DNA of 64,000 nucleotides from an uncultured Gammaproteobacteria bacterium. GTDB lineage: Bacteria; Pseudomonadota; Gammaproteobacteria; UBA6429; Thiohalophilaceae. Shown one piece after another: positions 47,679 to 58,800 of this stretch. The stretch is from assembly GCA_913064945.1 (NCBI GenBank), contig CAJYAN010000015.1, positions 1 through 64,000 of the forward strand, read 5' to 3'. Below the pieces are notes generated by a model, which was not told the origin of the DNA, searched no databases, and saw only the letters and a list, made by a program, of their open reading frames with translations. How positions within the stretch are numbered: the first letter of the stretch is position 1; each line of letters begins with the position of its first letter. The translations under genes and the position numbers were made by a program.

Positions 47679-49092
47679 GCAACACGCATCTGCCGAAGAG
47701 ACGCCCGCCTTTAATCCGGGTGCCCCTTATATATTAGTGGTCGATGATGAGCCGGATATCCGCACCCTGCTGCGCGATATCCTCGAAGACGAGACCTATG
47801 ATGTTGCCATCGCCGAAAATGGCGAGGCCGCCCGTAAGGCGTATCGCCAGCGCCGACCCGACCTTGTCCTGCTGGATATCTGGATGCCGGATGTCGACGG
47901 CATTACCTTGCTAAAAGAATGGAGTGAAGACGGTAGCCTACCGATGCCGGTGATTATGATGTCCGGCCATGGCACCGTCGAAACCGCCGTCGAGGCCACC
48001 CGCCTCGGTGCCTACGACTTCATCGAAAAACCCCTCTCCCTGGCCAAACTCCTGCTGACCATCGAGCATGCCCTGGAGAGTGACCGCCTCGAACGGGAAA
48101 ATCAGGGGCTACGGCGTATCGCCCACACCATTATTGAACCCATCGGCAAGAGCGCAGTCATGCAACGCCTGCGCGAACAGGTCAAGCGCATTGCCGAACA
48201 TGACACCTGGGTACTGATGACCGGTGAATCCGGCAGCGGCATGAATGTGATTGCCCGCTATCTCCACCATTGCAGCCCGCACCGGGAGCGACCGTTTATT
48301 GAGGTCGGCGTCGCCTCTCTCTCCGTGGACAGCGCCGCCGTGGATTTATTTGGTAGCGAAGAAAGGGGACACGTACACTATGGCCTGCTGGAACAGGCCA
48401 ATGGCGGTACGCTGTTTTTGAATGATATCGGTGATATGGACCTGAATACCCAGGCCAAGCTACTGGCCGCCCTCGAGTCGCGCAGTTTTTTACGTATCGG
48501 TAGCGATTCCCCTGTGGCGCTGCACGTACGTGTCATCGCCGCCACACACTACGACCTGGAACAGCGCGTTAAGGCCGGCCAGTTTCGCAAGGACCTGTTC
48601 TACCAGCTCAATGTGGTACCGATTGCCACCCCGGCACTGCGTCAGCACCGTGAAGATATCCCCGAGCTATTGAATTACTACGTCAACTATTATGTGGACC
48701 AGGAAAAACTGCCGTATCGAAAATTCTCCATGGCCGCGCAGAATCGCCTGCGTAATTATCCCTGGCCCGGCAATATTCGTGAGCTTATGAACCTGGTACA
48801 GCGACTGCTGATTATCGGTGCCGGTTCTGAGATCGGTCTTGAGGAGGTCGAGTCCACCCTCGGTCAGTTACCGACAGACCGCCTCATTGGCGGCAGCACT
48901 GCCAACTACGAACAACCGTTACGCGAGGCACGCGAACAATTTGAGCGCGCCTATTTTGAATACCAGTTGAAACAACATGCGGGTAGCGTTGGCAAGGTTG
49001 CCAAGATTGCTGGTCTCGAACGCACGCACCTGTACCGTAAATTACGTGCGCTCGGAATTGACGCCAAAAATTTATCCAAAGACGACAACTAA
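47665..49092 (+). CDS. ntrX: NtrX-type response regulator with a degenerate AAA+ core
   Basis: A 475-residue regulator: receiver with Asp in LVLLDIWMPDVDG, central AAA+ domain, and C-terminal Fis-type helix-turn-helix (GSVGKVAKIAGLERTHLYRKL). The central domain departs from the norm. Walker A is GESGSGMN, with Met in place of the essential Lys (usual GESGTGKE). Walker B is LFLNDIGDMD, with Asn for the first Asp. The GAFTGA loop that contacts sigma-54 is absent: after DLFGSEE the sequence is RGHVHYGLL. So sigma-54 activation is unlikely, although DNA binding and phosphorylation should remain. It overlaps ntrY and is followed by trkA. Confidence 0.9.
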   Translation: MTPPEQHASAEETPAFNPGAPYILVVDDEPDIRTLLRDILEDETYDVAIAENGEAARKAYRQRRPDLVLLDIWMPDVDGITLLKEWSEDGSLPMPVIMMSGHGTVETAVEATRLGAYDFIEKPLSLAKLLLTIEHALESDRLERENQGLRRIAHTIIEPIGKSAVMQRLREQVKRIAEHDTWVLMTGESGSGMNVIARYLHHCSPHRERPFIEVGVASLSVDSAAVDLFGSEERGHVHYGLLEQANGGTLFLNDIGDMDLNTQAKLLAALESRSFLRIGSDSPVALHVRVIAATHYDLEQRVKAGQFRKDLFYQLNVVPIATPALRQHREDIPELLNYYVNYYVDQEKLPYRKFSMAAQNRLRNYPWPGNIRELMNLVQRLLIIGAGSEIGLEEVESTLGQLPTDRLIGGSTANYEQPLREAREQFERAYFEYQLKQHAGSVGKVAKIAGLERTHLYRKLRALGIDAKNLSKDDN

Positions 49093-49107
49093 TAGTAAAA
49101 GACAACA

Positions 49108-50481
49108 ATGAAAATAATTATTCTAGGCGCAGGCCAGGTGGGCAGCTCCCTGGCCGCCAGCCTTACTAGCGAATCCAACGACATCACCGTAATTGATCAC
49201 AATGAAAAGGCGCTGGCGGGTCTGCAGGATCGACTTGACCTACGCACCATTGCCGGTATGGCCTCGCACCCCACAGTCCTGCGCGAGGCCGGGGCAGATG
49301 ACGCCGACATGATTATCGCCGTCACCGATAGCGACGAGACCAACATGGTCGCCTGTCAGGTCGCCTATACCGTCTTCAATACCCCGACCAAGATTGCTCG
49401 GGTACGCTCTATTGAATACCTCAACTTTCCACAGCTATTTTGTCCAGAGGCTATGCCCATTGATGTCCTCATCAGCCCGGAACAACTGGTGACCCACGAC
49501 ATTAAACGTTTAATCGAACACCCCGGCGCCTTGCAGGTACTCGACTTTGCCAATGACCAGGTGCAACTGGTCGCCGTCCGCGCCTACTATGGCGGACCAC
49601 TGGTCGGACGTGAGCTTCGTACCCTGCGCGAACACATGCCCAATGTCGAAAGCCGTGTCGCCGCCATTTACCGCCGTGACCATGCCATCATTCCCAAGGG
49701 CCATACCGTTATCGAGGCCGATGACGAAGTCTTTTTCGTCGCCGCCAAAAAGAATATTCAAAAAGTTATTAGTGAGCTGCGCCATCTCGACAAACCCTAT
49801 AAACGCATCATGATTGTTGGTGGTGGTAACATCGGCCGCCGTGTCGCCATGGCCCTGGAACAGAACTACAGCGTCAAACTTATTGATCACAATGTCGAGC
49901 GTGCCACCGCCCTGAGTAATGAACTGGAAAAGACTATCGTCCTGCAGGGGGATGCCGCCGATGGCGAGTTATTGCTGGATGAAAATATTGAGAATACCGA
50001 CGTCTTCTGCGCCCTGACCAATGATGACGAGGCCAATATTCTATCTTCCATGCTGGCCAAACGCCTCGGCGCGCGCAAGGTTATGACCCTGATCAATCGC
50101 GCCGCCTACGTCGACCTGGTACAAAGCGGTGATATTGATATCGCCATCTCACCGCAGCAGGCGACCATCGGAAGTCTGCTGGCGCATATACGTCGAGGCG
50201 ACGTGGTCAAGGTTCACGCCCTGCGCCGTGGTGCCGCCGAGGCAATTGAGGCCGTCGCGCATGGTGATCGCCATACCTCGAAGGTGGTTGGCCGTCGTAT
50301 TGAAGAACTCAAGCTGCCGCCGGGCACGACTATTGGCGCTATCGTGCGGGGTGACAAAGTTATCATTGCCCATCACGATACCCTGATCGAAGAAGAAGAC
50401 CACGTTATTCTCTTTCTGGTCGATAAAAAACGCATCGCCGAAGTCGAACGACTTTTTCAGGTCGGCATAACATTTATTTAA
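49108..50481 (+). CDS. trkA: Trk potassium uptake regulatory protein TrkA
   Basis: A 457-residue peripheral membrane protein with two RCK units, each a Rossmann domain plus a TrkA-C domain. The nucleotide loops are [15 protein letters not shown] (residues about 4-18) and [17 protein letters not shown] (near 235). It gates TrkH in response to NAD(H)/ATP. It starts 15 bases after ntrX and is followed by two trkH genes. The 152 bases after its stop contain the GAGTGACGAGTGA-like run. Confidence 0.96.
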   Translation: MKIIILGAGQVGSSLAASLTSESNDITVIDHNEKALAGLQDRLDLRTIAGMASHPTVLREAGADDADMIIAVTDSDETNMVACQVAYTVFNTPTKIARVRSIEYLNFPQLFCPEAMPIDVLISPEQLVTHDIKRLIEHPGALQVLDFANDQVQLVAVRAYYGGPLVGRELRTLREHMPNVESRVAAIYRRDHAIIPKGHTVIEADDEVFFVAAKKNIQKVISELRHLDKPYKRIMIVGGGNIGRRVAMALEQNYSVKLIDHNVERATALSNELEKTIVLQGDAADGELLLDENIENTDVFCALTNDDEANILSSMLAKRLGARKVMTLINRAAYVDLVQSGDIDIAISPQQATIGSLLAHIRRGDVVKVHALRRGAAEAIEAVAHGDRHTSKVVGRRIEELKLPPGTTIGAIVRGDKVIIAHHDTLIEEEDHVILFLVDKKRIAEVERLFQVGITFI

Positions 50482-50486
50482 ACAAG

Positions 50487-50622
50487 GTGGCGAGTAACGA
50501 GTGACGAGTGAAAAAGAGAAGCATCATCTGTGTTATCAATGGCAAACAGTCAAGTATTTATGATGAATCATCACCTTGCCTGGACTTTAATTTTCGCCCC
50601 TCGGGCCTAGAACCTAGAAACT
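50487..50622. repeat. Short tandem-word runs between trkA and trkH
   Basis: GGCGAGTAACGAGTGACGAG, then TGA, begins at 50487: degenerate repeats of CGAGTGA. A second run GGCCTAGAACCTAGAAAC begins near 50605. The words resemble the CTAGTGAC run downstream of def. Origin is unknown, and none is coding. Confidence 0.5.
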
Positions 50623-50633
50623 ATTTTTAGACC

Positions 50634-52088
50634 ATGCAATTTTCTGCAATTCAACGCCTGCTTGGCATTATTCTCATGGTCTTCAGCGTCGCCATGTTGC
50701 CCCCCATGCTGGTGTCTTTTATTTACCTCGACGGTGACTTTAATACTTTTTTCTATGCCTTTGCCATTATTCTGATTACCGGTATCAGTATCTGGCTACC
50801 CGTTAAAAACGCCAAACGCGAACTCCGCCTGCGTGACGGTTTTATACTCGTGGTTTCATTCTGGCTTGTGCTTGGTATTGCCGGCGCTACGCCGTTTTTC
50901 ATTTCGCCAAAGCTCGACATGAGTTTCACCGATGCGGTATTTGAATCAATCTCTGGCCTGACCACTACCGGTGCCACCGTGATTAGCGGCCTCGACCAGC
51001 TACCACAATCCATTCTGTATTATCGCCAGCAGTTACAGTGGCTAGGCGGGCTTGGTATTATTATCATTGCCGTCGCCATTATGCCGATGCTGGGGATCGG
51101 TGGTATGCAGCTTTACCGTGCCGGCACTCCCGGCCCCATGAAAGACAGCAAGCTCACCCCACGCATCACCGAAACCGGCAAGGCACTCTGGTATATTTAC
51201 CTAACACTGACCATTGGTTGTGCCCTGGCTTACTGGGCGGCCGGAATGTCGCTGTTTGATGCTATTGGTCACAGCTTCTCGACCGTCTCGGTTGGCGGCT
51301 TCTCCACCCATGATGCCAGTATGGGTTATTTTAATAACATGCCCATGATACAGATCGTTGCCATTTTCTTTATGTTTCTCTCCGGCATGAATTTTAGTCT
51401 GCACTTTCTTGTCTGGCGCTCACGCAGCATCCTGCATTACCTGCGCGACTCTGAATTCAAAACCTATGTCCTGATACTGGTTGTTGTATCGACGATTACC
51501 TCGGGCTATCTTTATTATACGGATCGCTTTATTAATCTCGATAATGCCATTATCAGCGGTGTGTTCCAGACCATCTCCATCGGCACCACCAGTGGTTTTA
51601 CGACCTATGAATATTATAACTGGCCAGGTTTTTTACCGGTGCTACTGCTCTTTACCAGTTTTATCGGTGCCTGTGTCGGCTCCACCGGCGGCGGCCTCAA
51701 GACCATGCGTTTTAGCCTGCTCTTAAAACAGGGCATGCGTGAAATTCGCCGCTCCATTCACCCCAACGCCATCATCAGTATCAAGGTCGGCGGTAAGCCC
51801 TTGCCAGATCGAGTTATCAATGCCGTCTGGGGGTTCTTTGCCGCCTATATCGCCATTTTCGCCACCATTATGCTGATCCTGATGATGACCGGCCTGGATC
51901 AAATCAGCGCCTTTTCTGCCACCACGGCCAGCATGAATAATCTGGGGCCGGGTCTGTACGCGGTCGCCAATACTTACGAAGGTATAACGACTGTTGCCAA
52001 ATGGGTATTATGCTTCTCCATGCTGATCGGACGCTTGGAGATATTTACCTTGCTGGTCCTGTTTACTCCAAACTTCTGGCGTCGATAG
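50634..52088 (+). CDS. trkH: TrkH potassium transporter, copy 1
   Basis: A 484-residue channel-like transporter with about ten helices and four selectivity-filter loops, for example SGLTTTGATV (near residue 110), TVSVGGFSTHD, GTTSGFTTYEYY and the last with ASMNNLGPG. It forms the K+ pore gated by TrkA. It lies 152 bases after trkA. A second TrkH gene follows after 2 bases. Confidence 0.95.
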   Translation: MQFSAIQRLLGIILMVFSVAMLPPMLVSFIYLDGDFNTFFYAFAIILITGISIWLPVKNAKRELRLRDGFILVVSFWLVLGIAGATPFFISPKLDMSFTDAVFESISGLTTTGATVISGLDQLPQSILYYRQQLQWLGGLGIIIIAVAIMPMLGIGGMQLYRAGTPGPMKDSKLTPRITETGKALWYIYLTLTIGCALAYWAAGMSLFDAIGHSFSTVSVGGFSTHDASMGYFNNMPMIQIVAIFFMFLSGMNFSLHFLVWRSRSILHYLRDSEFKTYVLILVVVSTITSGYLYYTDRFINLDNAIISGVFQTISIGTTSGFTTYEYYNWPGFLPVLLLFTSFIGACVGSTGGGLKTMRFSLLLKQGMREIRRSIHPNAIISIKVGGKPLPDRVINAVWGFFAAYIAIFATIMLILMMTGLDQISAFSATTASMNNLGPGLYAVANTYEGITTVAKWVLCFSMLIGRLEIFTLLVLFTPNFWRR

Positions 52089-52090
52089 TC

Positions 52091-53536
52091 ATGCATATAC
52101 GCGGCGTTTTAAAAATTCTCGGGATCTTTCTTATTATTCACTGCCTGGGTCTGCTGCCACCAATATTTCTTTCTATTTACTATAACGATCATCAGTTACA
52201 TGATTTTTTGCTAACCCTCGGCTTAACCCTTGGCAGTGGTCTGCTACTCTGGCTGGCCTTTCGCAATAGCGCGGGTGAGCTACGCCGACATGAGGGTTTC
52301 CTGGTGGTCGCCTCTTTCTGGGTGGTACTGAGTGCCTTTAGTGCGCTGCCTCTGGTCATTGGCGCACATCTGTCTTTCGCCGATGCCTTCTTCGAAGCCG
52401 CCTCGGCGTTTACCACAACCGGGGCAACCGTACTCACCCATATTGACGGCCTACCCAAGTCAATCTTGTTCTATCGCCAGGAACTACAGCTACTCGGGGG
52501 CATGGGCATTATCGTTCTGGCGGTGGCCGTCCTGCCGATACTCGGCATGGGGGGGATGCAGCTCTATCGTGCCGAGACTCCCGGGCCTATGAAAGACGAA
52601 AAGCTAACGCCGCGCATTGCACATACCGCGCGGACTTTCTGGATCATCTACATGACGCTGACCCTCAGCATGGCCGTCGCTTATATGCTTGCCGGCATGA
52701 CGCCGTTCGATGCCTTCGGGCATAGTTTCTCGACAATTTCGACGGGCGGCTTTTCCACCCACGACAATGGCCTCAATTATTATCATAGCCTGCCGATCGA
52801 AATCATCACCGAGGTATTTATGTTTCTCGGTGCACTTAACTTTAGCGTTCATTTTCTGGCTTATCAAAATCGCAGCCCGATGGCCTATTTGCGAAATCCA
52901 GAATCAAAAGTCTTCGCCATTATCGTCGCTACCATTATTCTGGTCTGTGCGATCACGCTCACCATGCAGTCGACCTACAGCACATTCGCCGAGTCCCTGC
53001 GACACTCTGCCTTTCAGACCATTTCGATCATTACCAGTACCGGTTATACCACACAGAATTTTGCAGCCTGGCCTAGCTTCCTGCCAGCCTTATTAATTTT
53101 TTCCAGTTTTATTGGTGGCTGCTCCGGTTCGACAGCCGGTGGTATTAAAGTGATTCGCATCATGCTCCTTGTGAAACAGAGTTATCATGAAATCCTCATG
53201 CTCATACACCCGTCCATGGTACACCCGATCAAGATTGATGGTCGCACCTATCCAGCCAGTGTCATCAGTGGCGTATGGGGATTTTTTGCACTCTATGTCG
53301 CCGTGTTCGTTATCGCCTTGTTACTACTCATGGCAGGTGGTCTTGATCAAATCACCGCCTTCTCTGCGGTCGCCACCTGTCTGAATAATATGGGACCGGG
53401 GCTTGGTGAAGTCACGGTGAACTTTCATTCCCTCAGTGACTGGCATAAATACATCCTCTCGTTTTGTATGATCCTGGGCCGACTGGAAATCATGACGCTG
53501 CTCGTTCTACTGACACCCGGTTACTGGCGGCGTTAA
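52091..53536 (+). CDS. TrkH potassium transporter, copy 2
   Basis: A 481-residue paralogue of the preceding gene with the same blocks: ASAFTTTGATVLTHIDGLPKS, TISTGGFSTHDNGLNYY, ITSTGYTTQNFAAWPSF and TCLNNMGPGLGEV. I chose the ATG at 52091 (MHIRGVLKILGIFL), 2 bases after the copy 1 stop; an upstream start would overlap it. The tandem arrangement with one TrkA suggests differing affinities or conditions. Not seen: any disruption of the filter. Confidence 0.93.
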   Translation: MHIRGVLKILGIFLIIHCLGLLPPIFLSIYYNDHQLHDFLLTLGLTLGSGLLLWLAFRNSAGELRRHEGFLVVASFWVVLSAFSALPLVIGAHLSFADAFFEAASAFTTTGATVLTHIDGLPKSILFYRQELQLLGGMGIIVLAVAVLPILGMGGMQLYRAETPGPMKDEKLTPRIAHTARTFWIIYMTLTLSMAVAYMLAGMTPFDAFGHSFSTISTGGFSTHDNGLNYYHSLPIEIITEVFMFLGALNFSVHFLAYQNRSPMAYLRNPESKVFAIIVATIILVCAITLTMQSTYSTFAESLRHSAFQTISIITSTGYTTQNFAAWPSFLPALLIFSSFIGGCSGSTAGGIKVIRIMLLVKQSYHEILMLIHPSMVHPIKIDGRTYPASVISGVWGFFALYVAVFVIALLLLMAGGLDQITAFSAVATCLNNMGPGLGEVTVNFHSLSDWHKYILSFCMILGRLEIMTLLVLLTPGYWRR

Positions 53537-53538
53537 AC

Positions 53539-54105
53539 ATGCACCCTGATCAGACCAAATGGGATCAACGTTATCGCAATGCACAGAGTGCGGGGAAACC
53601 GGCAGCGATATTGGAACAGTATCAACAGCTATTACCGGCAGAAGGTATCGCTCTGGATTTTGCCTGCGGCCTTGGCGGCAATGCCTTGCTGCTGGCACAG
53701 CACGGACTCGATACTCATGCCTGGGATATTTCACCAGTCGCGATCCAGACACTGGCGGAACAGGCATTGCATAGCGGCCTGTTTATTCAGTCCGAAGTAC
53801 GCGATGTTGACCACCAACCACCCGCCGCGAGCAGCTTTGACGTAATCGTCGTGAGTTACTTTTTAGACCGGCGGCTTTTTCCAGCATTGCTTCAGGCCTT
53901 AAAGCCACAAGGGCTGCTTTTTTACCAGACCTTCACACAAACACTTTTTCAGGACATCGGCCCCGGCAGACCAGAATATCGTCTAAAATCGAATGAACTT
54001 TTACAGCAAATGACTGACTTACAGGTAATAGCCTATCATGAAAACTATTTTCCCTGGCGACCTGAACTCGTTGATGAGGCATGTATTATCGCAAAAAAAA
54101 TCTGA
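53539..54105 (+). CDS. Class I SAM-dependent methyltransferase (TehB-like)
   Basis: A 188-residue protein with a SAM-binding motif I in ALDFACGLGGNALLLAQHG (near residue 35) and a following acidic DISP. The small size and simple fold resemble TehB-like methyltransferases. The substrate cannot be told. It starts 2 bases after the trkH copy 2 stop, so it is in the trk operon by position. I chose the ATG at 53539 because the upstream frame overlaps trkH. Confidence 0.85.
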   Translation: MHPDQTKWDQRYRNAQSAGKPAAILEQYQQLLPAEGIALDFACGLGGNALLLAQHGLDTHAWDISPVAIQTLAEQALHSGLFIQSEVRDVDHQPPAASSFDVIVVSYFLDRRLFPALLQALKPQGLLFYQTFTQTLFQDIGPGRPEYRLKSNELLQQMTDLQVIAYHENYFPWRPELVDEACIIAKKI

Positions 54106-54188
54106 GCTGCTGAGTTAATTGTACAACCAGATAATCAGCCTTCCGCTTGTTTCAATGGATACAACAATGTGAGCAACAGGTCCGACCT

Positions 54189-55772
54189 ATGGTGAGAAAT
54201 CTTTTTTTTCTGTTATCGATAACATCGCTTATCGTCATCATCTTCCTGGCACAGGTCTGGCCATATGCCTGGTGGCTGTCTGGCCTCGTCTTGCCCTTCA
54301 TCCTGCTTGGTCTTTATGACATTAATCAGTCACGCAGCACCATTCCACGAATTTTTCCTGTCATCGGTCGTCTGCGCTATTTTTTGGAAAGTATTCGCCC
54401 GGAGATACAACAATACTTTGTCGAATCTGATATTAACGGTATCCCGGTCAACCGGGAATTTCGCTCCCTGGTCTATCAACGCGCCAAGGGCGTCCGTGAC
54501 ACCCGGCCTTTCGGCACACTGTTTGATGTCTATCGTCCTGGCTATGAGTGGCTTAACCAGTCCATGTCACCTCTTCCAGTGGCAAAAGAAGAGACACGCG
54601 TCATCTTTGGCGGCCATCAGTGTAGCCAGCCTTATGCGGCCTCCCATCTGAATATTTCAGCGATGAGTTACGGTGCACTCAGCCAACACGCGATTCTGGC
54701 CCTAAACAAAGGTGCCCGTCTTGGTGGCTTTGCCCATAACACCGGAGAGGGTGGCCTAAGTCCTTACCATTTACAGCATGGAGGAGATCTGATCTGGCAG
54801 ATCGGTACCGGCTATTTTGGCTGTCGTGATGACCAGGGTAATTTTCATCCCGCCCTCTTTCAGGAAAAGGCCAATCTAGCCCAGGTTAAAATGATTGAAA
54901 TTAAGATTTCTCAGGGGGCCAAGCCCGGCCATGGTGGTATCCTGCCCGCCGCCAAACTGACAGAGGAGATTGCACAAATTCGACAGGTCAGCATGGGTCA
55001 TGATGTTGTCTCACCACCTGCACATACCGCCTTTACGACGCCCGAGGAATTGCTGCACTTCGTGGCTCAGCTACGCGACCTATCAAACGGCAAACCAGTC
55101 GGTTTCAAGTTATGTCTTGGTCACCGCTCTGATTTTCTGGGGATCTGCAAGGCAATGACGCAAACTGGGATTTTGCCTGATTTCATTACCATTGATGGTG
55201 GTGAGGGCGGCACGGGGGCTGCTCCAGTCGAGTTGACAAATTCAGTCGGCACACCTCTGCGTGATGCCCTGTGGTTTGTCCACAACGCACTGCGCGGCAT
55301 CGGTGTGCGCGATAAAGTACGCCTGATTGCCTCCGGAAAGCACTTCTCTGCCTTTCATATAATCCGTAGCCTCGCCCTGGGCGCCGATACAATTAACTCT
55401 GCTCGCGGCATGATGTTTGCTCTTGGTTGTATCCAGTCGCGGCAGTGCAATGCCAACACCTGCCCGACCGGCATTGCCACCCAGGACCCACGGCGCTACA
55501 AACAATTGAATATCGAGAATAAAGGCAGACGTGTCGCCGAGTATCATCACCGAACCATACATGCATTACTTGAGCTGGTCGCTACTGCGGGCCTGGAGAC
55601 ACCATCACAGGTCGAACCCCGGCACCTACTCCATCGTGTCGATGGCCCGGATATTCGCAGCTATGACGAGATCTATAAAAGCCTCGATGATGGCTGCCTG
55701 CTAACAACGGCAACAGAGCCGGTCAACTGGCAGCACGACTGGATGAGAGCCAGCCCGACCAGCTGGCACTAG
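54189..55772 (+). CDS. FMN-binding glutamate synthase-like protein (GltB-domain)
   Basis: A 527-residue protein with two N-terminal helices (residues about 4-25 and 30-45) before a glutamate synthase-like TIM barrel. Key blocks are SAMSYGALSQHAILALNKGA, GEGGLSPYHLQ, GQGAKPGHGG-like SQGAKPGHGGILPAAKL, and ITIDGGEGGTGAAP. The three cysteines of a 3Fe-4S cluster are present in CIQSRQCNANTCPTGIATQ. The amidotransferase domain of GltB and a GltD partner are missing, so it cannot be a full glutamate synthase. The ATG at 54189 is preferred; a TTG at 54147 is the alternative. Confidence 0.87.
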   Translation: MVRNLFFLLSITSLIVIIFLAQVWPYAWWLSGLVLPFILLGLYDINQSRSTIPRIFPVIGRLRYFLESIRPEIQQYFVESDINGIPVNREFRSLVYQRAKGVRDTRPFGTLFDVYRPGYEWLNQSMSPLPVAKEETRVIFGGHQCSQPYAASHLNISAMSYGALSQHAILALNKGARLGGFAHNTGEGGLSPYHLQHGGDLIWQIGTGYFGCRDDQGNFHPALFQEKANLAQVKMIEIKISQGAKPGHGGILPAAKLTEEIAQIRQVSMGHDVVSPPAHTAFTTPEELLHFVAQLRDLSNGKPVGFKLCLGHRSDFLGICKAMTQTGILPDFITIDGGEGGTGAAPVELTNSVGTPLRDALWFVHNALRGIGVRDKVRLIASGKHFSAFHIIRSLALGADTINSARGMMFALGCIQSRQCNANTCPTGIATQDPRRYKQLNIENKGRRVAEYHHRTIHALLELVATAGLETPSQVEPRHLLHRVDGPDIRSYDEIYKSLDDGCLLTTATEPVNWQHDWMRASPTSWH

Positions 55773-55808
55773 GCATTACTTTCTTCTTAGTTGATATCAC
55801 GGTTAAAC

Positions 55809-58800
55809 CTACCTAGGCATAAAAACAACGCCTTCCAACTGCTCAAGTGGTTTTGGTCGGTCTATGTAATATCCTTGCACATAATCTATACCGATTTCCT
55901 GCAAACAAGAAAGAATTGATTCTGTTTCGACAAACTCCGCAACGGTTTTCAATCCCATGACGTGTCCGATTGTATGAATCGATTGTACCATGGCGTAGTC
56001 CATTGAATTTTTATCGATATCCTTTATGAAAGTCCCATCGATCTTCAAATAATCAACCGGCAGATTCTTCAGATAGGCAAAAGAAGACAGACCACTACCA
56101 AAATCATCTAATGCAAACTTACAGCCTATTTTTTTTAGATCTTCAATAAAATGTGTTGCAGACTGTATATTTGCAATTGCTGTGGTTTCTGTTATCTCAA
56201 AACACACTAAGCCCGGACGCAACTTATGTCGTATAAACTGAGCCTTTATATCTGCCAGAAATTTAGCATCGCCAACTGACGCTCCTGACAAATTGATGGA
56301 GCAGGATAAAATCTCGGAATTACCCTTGCGATGTTGGTCACCAAGCCATGCGAGCGCATTATGCACAACCCATTTATCGATATCCTTCATTAAATCATAG
56401 CGCTCGGCGGCGGGAATAAATGCGCCCGGTGGTATGATGCCTCCTTCCTCATCCAGCATTCGAATGAAGAGTTCGTAGTGGCCACTTTTTTGCTGTACAT
56501 TTGACGCAGGCGATATAGACTGAAAATACAACCTGAGTCTGTCTTGATCCAGCGCCTCCTGAATACGTGTCACCCATTGCATCTGTCCCTGGCGATTAGC
56601 AAGTTCCTTATCATTCGTTTCATAAATGTGCACCCTGTTACGCCCCAAATCCTTTGCCGCATAACAGGCCGCATCTGCCAGACTGAGTAACTGGGTTAAA
56701 TTCTCCGTATCGGGTTCAATGCGAATCAGACCTATACTCACACCAATAGAGAACTGCTTGCCATCCCAGGGAAAGCGAAACTCACGAATTGATTCACGAA
56801 TATTTTCTGCAACCTCACGCCCATGATCCACATTACAGCCATAGAGAAGAATCCCAAATTCATCTCCCCCCAACCGCGCAACGGTATCGCCTGTACGCAG
56901 ATGTGCTTTTATTAACGCCGCCACCTGTCGCAATAGCTCGTCACCTGCAAAGTGGCCACAGGTATCATTGACGAGCTTAAATTGATCCAAATCAAGATAA
57001 CAAAGTATGTGCTCACTGCCTTCTGTCTGTGCATCCGCGATCAATTCTATAGTCTTCGTTTCAAAGGCATTCCTGTTTTTAAGACCTGTCAGACTATCGT
57101 GTGTTGCCTGATGTGATAACTGCCTCTGCATTTCACGCGTACTCGTCACATCATGAAACACAACGACAGCACCGATGACCTCGCCTTTTCGGTTCCGAAT
57201 TGGCGATGCCGTGTGTTTCACCGCATATTCTTTGCCATTTTTACCAACCAGTGTATAGGTATTTGTATCGTATATTGAGTCATGTTTGTTCAACACATTG
57301 GACATAACAGACGAAGATCTCTTTTTCTTATTATCGTCTACCGCATTATAGACTTCTTCAAACAACCTTCCTTCCGCTTCCTTACTGCTCCAGCAGGTAA
57401 AGTATTCGGCTGCAGCGTTCATGTATTTAACAATACCTTCTGCCGTGGTCGTGATGACCCCGTCCGCAATTGACTCCAGGGTAACAAGCGCCCTCTCCTT
57501 TTGCTGAAATAATTCTTCTTCTATTTTTTTTCTATCCGTAATGTCACGAATCAAACCTGTATATTGCTGCATACCATTGTGCAGACTTTTTGTCACCGTC
57601 AACTCCATAAAGAATTGGGAGTTATCCTGGCGCCTCCCGATTACTTCACTTTTATGCATGCGAGTGAGCTTTTCGATACTCATTTCGTCTTTCTTAATCG
57701 AGTGAGACTGGCAAATAATATTCGCGCTGCTATCCAGCATTGAACAAAATGAATTACCAATGGCATCCGCCGCCAGGACACCGAAAATTTTTTCCGCGCC
57801 TGGGTTAAAACTGGTGAGAATACCGTTTTCTCTAAAGGTGATAATGCCATCCCGGATGTCTCTGACGATGGATTTTGTCTGCTGAATCGCATTTTCTAGA
57901 GAATCCATTACCCGATTATACTTCGAAGCTATCTGGCCTACTTCGGTGAAAGGTTCAACCGGCACACGCAAGGACAAATCAGCAGAGTCCTCCTGTTTTT
58001 TCATTGCCGTCATTAAATCATTGAGTTCTGTTACTGCCCCATGCTCCGATACATTGAGACCTTTCTCTTCGTCTTCTACTGAGACACGGATAGGGAACAT
58101 TCGATTCAGCAAGCTCAGTAATACATACGCCACAACAAAGGCCCACACACCGATCACAACGATGCCTAGCACTTGTACTTCAAGTTGTGAGATAAAATCC
58201 AGTTTTGTACCCAGCTTTACCGGGTCGCCAAAAAGCGCGACGGCAATGGTTCCCCAAATACCGGCTCCAAGATGAACCGGGATAGCACCGATGGCATCAT
58301 CGATCTGATAACGCATTAACAGGCGATCAACAAAAATAGTTACCAGGGCACCGATTGCCCCAATAATAACGGCATCTCCCGGAGTCACCGCATGACAATT
58401 TGCCGTGATGGCCACCAGTCCGGCCAGGATACCATTCATAAATACCAGTGTGCTGTCGATACATTTTCCTGGATAAATTTTACAAAACAAAAGCGATGTC
58501 ACCGCACCTGAACTTGCCGCAAGTATGGTATTGGCAACAATGCCGGGTACGCTCGCATTAAGCGCAAGCGTGCTACCACCATTAAATCCCACCCAGCCAA
58601 CGATAAAAAAAAGTACACCCAACAGCGCGAGCGGGGCATTACTTCCGGGGATTGGTTGCAATACACCGCTTACAAAACGTCCTGTTCTGGGGCCAACGAT
58701 TAATACTGCTGCAAGCGCCACCCAGCCACCGACACTATGGACAACGGTAGACCCTGCAAAATCAACAAAACCTAACTCCGCCAACCAGCCTCGTGTGCCG

